Shown here in pieces: positions 58,114 through 64,000 of a stretch of 64,000 bases of DNA (position 1 is the stretch's first letter; every line of letters starts with the position of its first letter). The position numbers and the translations under genes were made by a program. The notes under the pieces are model-generated. The model was not told the origin of the DNA and searched no databases. It saw only the letters and a list, made by a program, of their open reading frames with translations. The DNA lies in contig NZ_JAUCBP010000002.1 in the NCBI RefSeq assembly GCF_030362855.1, forward strand, positions 310,001-374,000, given 5' to 3'. The stretch is from Neoalteromonas arenosi (GTDB taxonomy: Bacteria > Pseudomonadota > Gammaproteobacteria > Enterobacterales > Alteromonadaceae).

Positions 58114-59691
58114 ATGACCGCCAATATTCATGACCAACGCATCCTTATTCTCGACTTTGGCTCGCAATACACGCAATTAATTGCGCGCCGTGTGCGCGAA
58201 ATCGGTGTTTATTGTGAGCTCTGGGCATGGGATGTCAGTGAAGAGCAAATCAAAACCTTTAATCCAGACGGTATTATTCTATCCGGTGGCCCCGAATCAG
58301 TAACCGAGGGCGGCTCACCACGTGCGCCGGAGTATGTGTTTAATGCTGGCAAGCCTGTACTGGGTATTTGTTACGGTATGCAAACCATGGCAGAGCAATT
58401 GGGTGGACGTGTACAAGGCTCAAATTTGCGTGAATTTGGTTATGCGCAAGTTGAGTTATTAGAAAGTACCCCTTTATTTGAACACATCGAAGATCATATC
58501 GGTGAAAACGGCAATGCGTTGATTGATGTTTGGATGAGCCATGGTGATAAAGTTGCCGAGATTCCCGCTGATTTTAAGACTATAGCCAAGACCGGAAGCT
58601 GTCCGCACGCTGCGATGGTTAATGAAGAGCGCCAATTCTACGGTGTTCAATTTCACCCTGAAGTCACACATACCAAACAAGGACAACGGATCCTGCAACA
58701 TTTCGTGATGCAGATATGCGGTTGTGAAAAACTGTGGACACCAGCGGCTATCATTGATGATGCCATTGAGCGCATCAAACAACAGGTCGGTGATGATAAG
58801 GTTATACTTGGTCTGTCGGGAGGCGTCGACTCCTCAGTGACCGCCATGCTATTGCACCGAGCGATTGGCGACAACCTTACCTGTGTGTTTGTAGACAATG
58901 GTCTGCTGCGTTTGAACGAAGGGCAGCAAGTTATGGATATGTTTGGTTCGCACTTCGGCCTCAATATAATCAAAGTGGACGCGGAAGAGCGTTTCTTAAG
59001 AGCGCTGGAAGGTGAATCTGACCCAGAGGCAAAGCGCAAAATTATTGGGGGCGAGTTTGTCAAAGTATTCGATGAGCAAGCCGGCAATATAGTTGATGCT
59101 AAATGGCTAGCGCAGGGGACCATTTACCCCGATGTGATCGAATCAGCAGGTTCTGCAACCGGCAAAGCCCACGTGATTAAGTCGCACCACAATGTTGGCG
59201 GCTTACCGAAAGATATGAAATTGGGATTAGTCGAGCCTTTACGCGAACTGTTTAAGGATGAGGTGCGTAAAATCGGTCTTGAACTCGGTTTACCTTACGA
59301 CATGCTGTATCGCCATCCATTCCCAGGACCAGGCTTAGGAGTCCGCGTCTTGGGTGAGATCAAGAAAGAATACTGTGATCTGCTGCGTCTGGCAGATGCC
59401 ATTTTCATCGAAGAGTTGCACCGCGCTGAGCTGTATCACAAAGTAAGTCAAGCATTTACCGTATTCTTGCCTGTGCGCTCTGTTGGTGTAATGGGTGACG
59501 CGCGCAAATACGATTGGGTTGTGTCCTTAAGAGCCGTTGAAACCATTGATTTTATGACAGCACATTGGGCACATTTACCTTATGATTTCCTAGGGCACGT
59601 ATCCAATCGTATCATTAATGAGATTGATGGAATTTCTCGTGTCGTTTACGATGTATCAGGAAAACCGCCGGCAACGATTGAGTGGGAGTAA
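58114..59691 (+). CDS. guaA: GMP synthase (glutamine-hydrolysing)
   Basis: A 525-residue enzyme converting XMP to GMP. The N-terminal class I glutaminase has its nucleophile Cys in GICYGMQTM (about residue 87) and the His-Glu pair in QFHPEVTH. The ATP pyrophosphatase P-loop is LSGGVDSSV near residue 233, and the C-terminal dimerisation domain ends KPPATIEWE, as in E. coli. The last 308 bases are repeated in a second copy at 60675-60982. guaA 3' ends are known integration sites for genomic islands. Confidence 0.98.
   Translation: MTANIHDQRILILDFGSQYTQLIARRVREIGVYCELWAWDVSEEQIKTFNPDGIILSGGPESVTEGGSPRAPEYVFNAGKPVLGICYGMQTMAEQLGGRVQGSNLREFGYAQVELLESTPLFEHIEDHIGENGNALIDVWMSHGDKVAEIPADFKTIAKTGSCPHAAMVNEERQFYGVQFHPEVTHTKQGQRILQHFVMQICGCEKLWTPAAIIDDAIERIKQQVGDDKVILGLSGGVDSSVTAMLLHRAIGDNLTCVFVDNGLLRLNEGQQVMDMFGSHFGLNIIKVDAEERFLRALEGESDPEAKRKIIGGEFVKVFDEQAGNIVDAKWLAQGTIYPDVIESAGSATGKAHVIKSHHNVGGLPKDMKLGLVEPLRELFKDEVRKIGLELGLPYDMLYRHPFPGPGLGVRVLGEIKKEYCDLLRLADAIFIEELHRAELYHKVSQAFTVFLPVRSVGVMGDARKYDWVVSLRAVETIDFMTAHWAHLPYDFLGHVSNRIINEIDGISRVVYDVSGKPPATIEWE
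59384..59691 (+). repeat. guaA 3'-end direct repeat, copy 1 (intact gene)
   Basis: These 308 bases match 60675-60982 without gaps; I count 11 mismatches by eye, about 96% identity. This copy encodes the residues expected for GuaA ([16 protein letters not shown]). Confidence 0.95.
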
Positions 59692-59717
59692 ATGCTCTTT
59701 AACGTTTGTTCACGTTG

Positions 59718-59749
59718 AGGTTACTTCAGTTTATTGGAGTAACCTTATT
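59718..59749 (+). terminator. Likely intrinsic terminator after guaA
   Basis: AGGTTACT pairs with AGTAACCT, extended by T-G and C-G pairs to about ten pairs with an eight-base loop, then TATTT. It ends the guaBA transcript. Confidence 0.6.
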
Positions 59750-60014
59750 TGCGTTTCAAGGCGCCATTAACAATCTGTAAAAATTAGTATTCTCCATTCC
59801 AGGTAAACACGAAACAACAAAAGCACCTTTCTTTCGATTCCATTATTGGAGTGTTTTTCATTTATCGTCCTTTAGACATCATGCACTGTGTCAATATATT
59901 TTACATGGCTGAATTGTTGAACTGAAAATGTCATTATAAACAGCGTTTTAGATAATGGTGTGAAAAATGCATAACCACGATTATTGTAAAGTGTTTCCAA
60001 AAAAGGAAAGTAAT
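59750..60014. other. Gene-free A/T-rich stretch between guaA and the PEP-CTERM gene
   Basis: Together with the terminator this gap is 323 bases long. It contains no convincing open reading frame, tRNA or repeat. Only the 5'-region of the PEP-CTERM gene, with AAAGGAAAG just before its ATG, is recognised. Base composition is lower in GC than the flanking genes. Confidence 0.6.
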
Positions 60015-60659
60015 ATGCGATTACTAACTATTGTGTTTTTCATGTTTAGCCTTAATGCCAATGCGGCGTTAATTCTTGATCAATCATTTGATTCTTCAAA
60101 TATTCAAACGGGCGCCAACTTTTCTCAAGGCAGTTTTGGGTTATTTGACGATTTTGTGCTAGCGGATACGTATAGCATAGATAGCATCAGTTTTTGGGGC
60201 GGGTATTGGAGTTCAGGCGCGCAGCCTGCGACGCCAAACTTTCGGGTGCAAATCCGCTCATCGACTAGCGTCGCTGACATAGTGTATGACTCGCTGATTA
60301 ATCCAGTGGGCGTGTTTGATACGGGGTATAATCATAACGGTTCGAGTAACGGCGATATATTGAGATTTGACGTTGTTTTTAATGATTTAATTCTCGGCGC
60401 TGGTTCATATTTTATTACGTTCTCGAGTCAAAACAGCCCCAGCGGTACAAGTTTTTATTGGCAACGATTGAGAGGCTCTGGCGATCGAGCATCTGGTTCG
60501 CTCGGTGGCGAATTAAGCACATTTACTGCTTTAAATCTCGCGCTAGCGATTGAAGGATCGCAAGCACAGCAACCCCCGTCAGTGCCTGAGCCTGCTTCAA
60601 TAGTACTCTTAGGTTTAGGTTTAGCTGGGTTAGCCGCTCGCCGCAGAGTCAAAGCATAA
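60015..60659 (+). CDS. PEP-CTERM sorting domain-containing protein
   Basis: A 214-residue exported protein. The ATG at 60015, after AAGGAAAG, begins a signal peptide (MRLLTIVFFMFSLNANAA); the frame is open to 59967 but that start is less likely. The mature part is a Ser/Asn/Gly-rich beta protein (SIDSISFWGGYW; VQIRSSTS). The C-terminus is a textbook PEP-CTERM tag: VPEPAS, a hydrophobic helix and ARRRVKA. Exosortase would recognise and cleave it. It has no Cys in the mature part and no enzyme motif. The gene lies between two copies of the guaA 3' end. Confidence 0.92.
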   Translation: MRLLTIVFFMFSLNANAALILDQSFDSSNIQTGANFSQGSFGLFDDFVLADTYSIDSISFWGGYWSSGAQPATPNFRVQIRSSTSVADIVYDSLINPVGVFDTGYNHNGSSNGDILRFDVVFNDLILGAGSYFITFSSQNSPSGTSFYWQRLRGSGDRASGSLGGELSTFTALNLALAIEGSQAQQPPSVPEPASIVLLGLGLAGLAARRRVKA

Positions 60660-60674
60660 TTAATCCCTAAGTGG

Positions 60675-60982
60675 TGCGTCTTGGAGATGCCATTTTCATC
60701 GAAGAGTTGCACCGCGCTGAGCTGTATCACAAAGTAAGCCACGCATTTACCGTACTCTTGCCAGTGCGCTCTGTTGGTGTAATGGGTGACGCGCGCAAAT
60801 ACGATTGGGTTGTGTCCTTACGAGCCGTTGAAACCATTGATTTTATGACAGCACATTGGGCACATTTACCTTTTGATTTCCTAGGGCACGTATCCAATCG
60901 TATCATTAATGAGATTGATGGAATTTCTCGTGTCGTTTACGATGTATCAGGAAAACCGCCTGCAACGATTGAGTGGGAATAG
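60675..60982 (+). pseudogene. Partial guaA 3'-end copy (direct repeat copy 2)
   Basis: The last about 102 codons of guaA are repeated here in frame, ending in KPPATIEWE and TAG. Relative to copy 1 at 59384-59691 I count 11 substitutions and no gaps. The changes in the code give Q to H, F to L, Y to F and A to G, plus silent changes. A GTG at 60671 would open a 103-residue frame but the protein would be only the dimerisation domain, and no ribosome site is present. It is best read as a remnant of a duplication or insertion event, not as a functional gene. Confidence 0.9.
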
Positions 60983-61064
60983 CCTAGACTCAATTTTGAC
61001 AGTTTGCGGGGGATATTGGCTCCCCCAGGCGTTTACTGAAATCAAGCAAAGGGAATGGAGTGAT

Positions 61065-61871
61065 ATGAGTAACAAAAGAAGCTTTATCTTAGGCTTGGGG
61101 CACCAGAAATGTGGCACGAGTTGGCTGCACAAATACTTGTGTGAGTCCGATCTTTTCGCGCGGGGCTTTAAAAAGGAATATCACGTTTGGGATAGGTTAG
61201 ATACACCGCTGTTTAAAGATAAACGTGAGAAGCTGACATGGCGTACATTTTTTAAGTCTAATTTAATGCGTGCTTACAAGATGGAGCACTCTGAAGGTTA
61301 TTACTTCGACTATTTTGACCGGTTGATCGGCAACAATAAATTGATTGGCGCCGACATAACCCCCTCGTATAGTGGCCTTAGCGCGCGACGATTGGAATAT
61401 ATTAAACGCAACTTTGCTGAGCGCGATATTGATGTCAAGGTGGTGATTTTGACTCGTGAACCGTTGTCACGAATCAAGAGTGCCGTGCGGTTTAACCTGG
61501 ATCGCAAAGATTACACAGAGGGTATTAACGTTGGTGAGACTGACTTTGAAAAGGCATTATTACAATATTACAAGTCTGAACACTGTACGTTGCGCACTCA
61601 ATATCAAAATATTATCTTGGAAGCTGCAAAAGTCTTTAATCCAGAAGACATTTATGTAGGTTTCTATGAAAACATGTTTGACGAAGATGAGGTCAAACGC
61701 ATATCCCAATTCTTACAGGTTGAGCCCAAATATGAATTTGTAAAAGTGCGGGTGAACAAAACCAAAAATACTGTGATGGAGACGAAATCTGATACTTTGA
61801 TTAAAGAATTTTACGCCGATACGTATGCGTATTTTTATCAAAACTACCCTGTTACCAAAGAGCTCTGGTAA
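61065..61871 (+). CDS. Sulfotransferase family protein
   Basis: A 268-residue sulfotransferase. The PAPS 5'-phosphosulfate loop is GLGHQKCGTSWLHKYL (residues about 11-26) and the 3'-phosphate motif REPLSRIKSAVRFN lies near residue 132. The start ATG follows GGAG by four bases; the frame is open upstream into the guaA copy. The stop and the next start overlap (TAATG), so the two sulfotransferases are coupled. No signal peptide is seen. It would transfer sulfate to a sugar or other acceptor. The acceptor is unknown. Confidence 0.87.
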   Translation: MSNKRSFILGLGHQKCGTSWLHKYLCESDLFARGFKKEYHVWDRLDTPLFKDKREKLTWRTFFKSNLMRAYKMEHSEGYYFDYFDRLIGNNKLIGADITPSYSGLSARRLEYIKRNFAERDIDVKVVILTREPLSRIKSAVRFNLDRKDYTEGINVGETDFEKALLQYYKSEHCTLRTQYQNIILEAAKVFNPEDIYVGFYENMFDEDEVKRISQFLQVEPKYEFVKVRVNKTKNTVMETKSDTLIKEFYADTYAYFYQNYPVTKELW

Positions 61872-62653
61872 TGGTTAACAAGAGCTTTATATTCCTAGCC
61901 GGTCACCACCGCAGTGGAACGTCACTGTTACATGAAATCATACGCAACCACAAAGATATCAGTGGTATGGTTGACACGGGGGTACCGGAGGACGAAGGAC
62001 AGCACCTACAGAGCGTGTTTAAACCTGCATCTGAGTTTGGTGGCGCAGGTAAATATATTTTCGATGCAAACTCCTATATGAATGAGTCTCACGAGCTAGC
62101 CACGGAAGCTTCTGCGCAAAAAATACTTGAACAATGGGAGTCTTATCTTGACTCAGCCTGTTCGCATTATATCGAAAAAAGCCCTCCTAACTTAATTAGA
62201 ACACGGTTTTTACAGCGTTTATTTCCCAATAGTAAGTTTATTGTCATCTTAAGACACCCATTAGCAGTTGCGTTTGCGACGCAAAAATGGAGTAAGAGCT
62301 CGATAAAATCACTGATAGAACACACCCTTAGAGGGTACGAGTTATTTGCCGAAGATAGTAAATATTTACAACAATGTTATGTGTTGCAGTACGAGAGCTT
62401 TATCGCTAGACCACAAATTGAAGTAGATAAAATTTTCGAGTTCCTAGACATGGAGTCGATCGAAGTTACACATCATATTCGCCAAGGCATAAACGAAAAA
62501 TACTTTAATGCTTGGGAAAAGCATAAAAATAAATTGTGGAATAAGTTAATACCGCCAATCAATCAAAAACTCGAGCTACGCGCTAATAAGTTTGGTTATA
62601 GCTTACTTGACTACAGAAATGAGTTTGCGCGTTCACTATCGAGTCTCGCTTGA
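61871..62653 (+). CDS. Sulfotransferase family protein
   Basis: A 260-residue sulfotransferase starting MVNKSFIFLAGHHRSGTSLL, where the GHHRSGTSLLHEII segment is the PAPS loop. The 3'-phosphate region is VILRHPLAVAFATQKW. It overlaps the preceding gene by one base (TAATG). Two adjacent enzymes of the same type suggest sequential or alternative sulfation of one product. It is convergent with the next gene. Confidence 0.87.
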   Translation: MVNKSFIFLAGHHRSGTSLLHEIIRNHKDISGMVDTGVPEDEGQHLQSVFKPASEFGGAGKYIFDANSYMNESHELATEASAQKILEQWESYLDSACSHYIEKSPPNLIRTRFLQRLFPNSKFIVILRHPLAVAFATQKWSKSSIKSLIEHTLRGYELFAEDSKYLQQCYVLQYESFIARPQIEVDKIFEFLDMESIEVTHHIRQGINEKYFNAWEKHKNKLWNKLIPPINQKLELRANKFGYSLLDYRNEFARSLSSLA

Positions 62654-62668
62654 TCTGATTTTGGCTGA

Positions 62669-63580
62669 TTATTGCAACAAAAATATATTGGGGAAGGATT
62701 CATCGATTCGCTGAAGGTCTTCTTGGTATAACCGTTTTAGTAAGCTCGCTTCTTGTTCAGAGAACAAGGTGTATTTTTCAGCCTTATTATTTGCAGGAAA
62801 TGTTTGATAGACATCGTCGCACACTTGCCGCCAGTTCGCTGGTTTTTTATCGAACTTTGCAGCCATTTGCTCAATCTTTTCAATTGCCGAATAGCTTGGC
62901 GTCATTGTCGAGGTTGGCCTAGAAAGTGTGGGAACGGCAATATTTTCATCACCAATAAATGCTTTAATAATGTCACTGCTGCGCTTTGAATAATCCTCTT
63001 GCGTCCATATTTTAAAAGCGAAAGGCCGCGCGGTTATACCGTTTATCCGCTTTAGTAAATCATGCCAATTAGGCCTATAACCATGCTTAAATAGTTCGAG
63101 GAAATAGTCTTTTGCAGCGATTGCTCCCTTGGGGTTAAATCGCAACATTGTAATATATGCTCCGGTCATTACTTTGTCGAAAGAACGGATCGACGCGTAA
63201 ACCCTGACGTCCAGCTTTTGTGATGCTAAAACATCCAAAAAATGTAGCTTAGATTCTATCTGGGGATAGAGCCGTTCGCTCAATAATTGCAGTGGTGTGC
63301 CTGAGACGTTTTCTTCCGACAACAACAGGTGCTCGCAGTGTGAAGGAAGGTAAAAGTTAGTTTTTCGCAGATAGAGGTACTTGAGCTTGGCCGGAGCAAG
63401 ATCATAAAGCATTTTTTTCTTACCTTTAGGGGTAAGTGCGCTTAATTTCTGCCGAGTTTCGTCCAGAGGCTCATAATACATACCTTGGTTCACAAGGTCA
63501 TTTCGCATTGCAAGCAACGTATCCTGAAAGTGCGTGGTCGCGGTTTTGTGAAACCCAATATGAAATTTAAATACTTTCAA
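62669..63580 (-). CDS. Sulfotransferase-like protein (divergent)
   Basis: A 303-residue protein starting at TTG 63580, which follows AAAGGA by six bases. The N-terminal FHIGFHKTATTHFQDTL resembles the phosphosulfate loop of sulfotransferases with the KTATT form found in many bacterial homologues; the RSFDKVMTGAYITM region may be the 3'-phosphate site (R-S-F-D-K instead of R-x-P). It differs clearly from the two preceding genes, so sulfotransferase activity is likely but not certain. Convergent with them, 15 bases apart. Confidence 0.7.
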   Translation of the reverse strand: MKVFKFHIGFHKTATTHFQDTLLAMRNDLVNQGMYYEPLDETRQKLSALTPKGKKKMLYDLAPAKLKYLYLRKTNFYLPSHCEHLLLSEENVSGTPLQLLSERLYPQIESKLHFLDVLASQKLDVRVYASIRSFDKVMTGAYITMLRFNPKGAIAAKDYFLELFKHGYRPNWHDLLKRINGITARPFAFKIWTQEDYSKRSSDIIKAFIGDENIAVPTLSRPTSTMTPSYSAIEKIEQMAAKFDKKPANWRQVCDDVYQTFPANNKAEKYTLFSEQEASLLKRLYQEDLQRIDESFPNIFLLQ

Positions 63581-63706
63581 CCTAAATCCTTTACTTTGGA
63601 GAGACCAACGTCTCAATGTTTCTATGTATTAATACTTGTAGTTTGCTGTGCTAATTACGATACCACGGCATACGAGTCTGAGCTAAGCGTTCTTATCAGT
63701 CGCGAG

Positions 63707-64000
63707 TTAGATAAACGTTGCAATTTCATCAAGTGTTTTCTTTTGTTGCGCGTGTAGCGGTACAGTTGCATCTTCAGCGGGGTAACCCGCGATCACCAAC
63801 ATGTAAGGGCGTTCATCATCCGGTCGCTGACAAATCTTGGATAAAAAAGTCATCGGTTTTGGCGTATGGGTCAATGTCACTAGGCCAGAATGATGTAAAG
63901 CTGTGATAAGCATGCCGGTAGCGATGCCCACAGATTCGTGAACATAATAGTTTGTGTGTTTATCACCTGTGTTCAAGCCGCCTTTCTTTTGACTGAAAAT
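63707..64000 (-). CDS. Nitroreductase family protein (5' end cut by window)
   Basis: A frame open from the window edge (the start is outside) encodes the C-terminal about 97 residues of a nitroreductase: KHTNYYVHESVGIATGMLI, the HHSGLVTLTHTPKPM strand and ERPYMLVIAGYPAEDA are typical of the BluB/iodotyrosine deiodinase-like flavoenzymes. It binds FMN and uses NAD(P)H. The internal TTG at 63976 gives an artificial shorter start. Substrate unknown. Confidence 0.85.
   Translation of the reverse strand: MFSQKKGGLNTGDKHTNYYVHESVGIATGMLITALHHSGLVTLTHTPKPMTFLSKICQRPDDERPYMLVIAGYPAEDATVPLHAQQKKTLDEIATFI

Noticed and set aside
60671-60982. The guaA-like frame as a functional separate gene
   Set aside because: It encodes only the dimerisation end of GuaA without catalytic domains, has no ribosome site, and is a near-identical copy of the adjacent gene's end.

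Overview
The window is bacterial, about 46% GC by eye, densely coded on both strands, and looks like the chromosome of a marine-type gammaproteobacterium, perhaps of an Alteromonadales-like lineage. The evidence is the gene content and order: queA-tgt-yajC-secD-secF, suhB/trmJ/cysE followed by iscR-iscS-iscU-iscA-hscB-hscA-fdx, ndk-rlmN-pilW-rodZ-ispG-hisS-yfgM-bamB-der, and xseA divergent from guaB-guaA. The genus cannot be fixed from the sequence alone. No rRNA, tRNA, CRISPR array, transposase or integrase was seen.

Region by region. 1-2.6 kb: three minus-strand genes linked to the PEP-CTERM/exosortase world, namely a truncated THxN-like surface protein, an E1-like (ThiF/MoeB) adenylyltransferase and a PEP-CTERM-associated N-acyltransferase. 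2.8-7.0 kb: a periplasmic serine protease, then a nucleotide-sugar module (UDP-sugar dehydrogenase, UDP-glucuronate-type epimerase, dTDP-glucose dehydratase-like enzyme). 7.0-13.6 kb, with aceA to 15.2 kb: a lipid and two-carbon block with patatin, malate synthase G, a LysR regulator, a wax ester synthase/DGAT, a lipase-like hydrolase and isocitrate lyase. 15.4-17.9 kb: CheV and a lipoprotein alkaline phosphatase. 17.9-22.1 kb: an AttEFGH-type ABC system. 22.2-24.2 kb: three small membrane proteins. 24.2-29.3 kb: a seven-gene minus-strand operon like E. coli yjfIJKL/ygiBC plus a potassium channel, with a divergent DUF6471 gene.

30-59.7 kb is conserved housekeeping: queuosine synthesis and Sec accessory proteins, Fe-S cluster assembly under an IscR-type operator, nucleotide metabolism, RNA modification, cell shape, isoprenoid synthesis, the BAM complex, ribosome assembly and purine synthesis. 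59.7-64 kb is accessory: a small PEP-CTERM protein gene lies between the intact guaA and a second, gap-free copy of the last 308 bp of guaA. Three sulfotransferase-type genes and a truncated nitroreductase follow.

Functional links: aceA and glcB let the cell grow on acetyl-CoA, which fits the wax ester/triacylglycerol synthase, lipase and patatin beside them, and the two shunt genes share a 19-nt upstream element. The strongest leads for new biology are the acyltransferase/E1-like pair, the ATP-grasp/PspA/K+ channel operon, and the duplicated guaA 3' end that frames a PEP-CTERM gene. Several genes appear to start at TTG with a good Shine-Dalgarno; their starts here were chosen on that basis.
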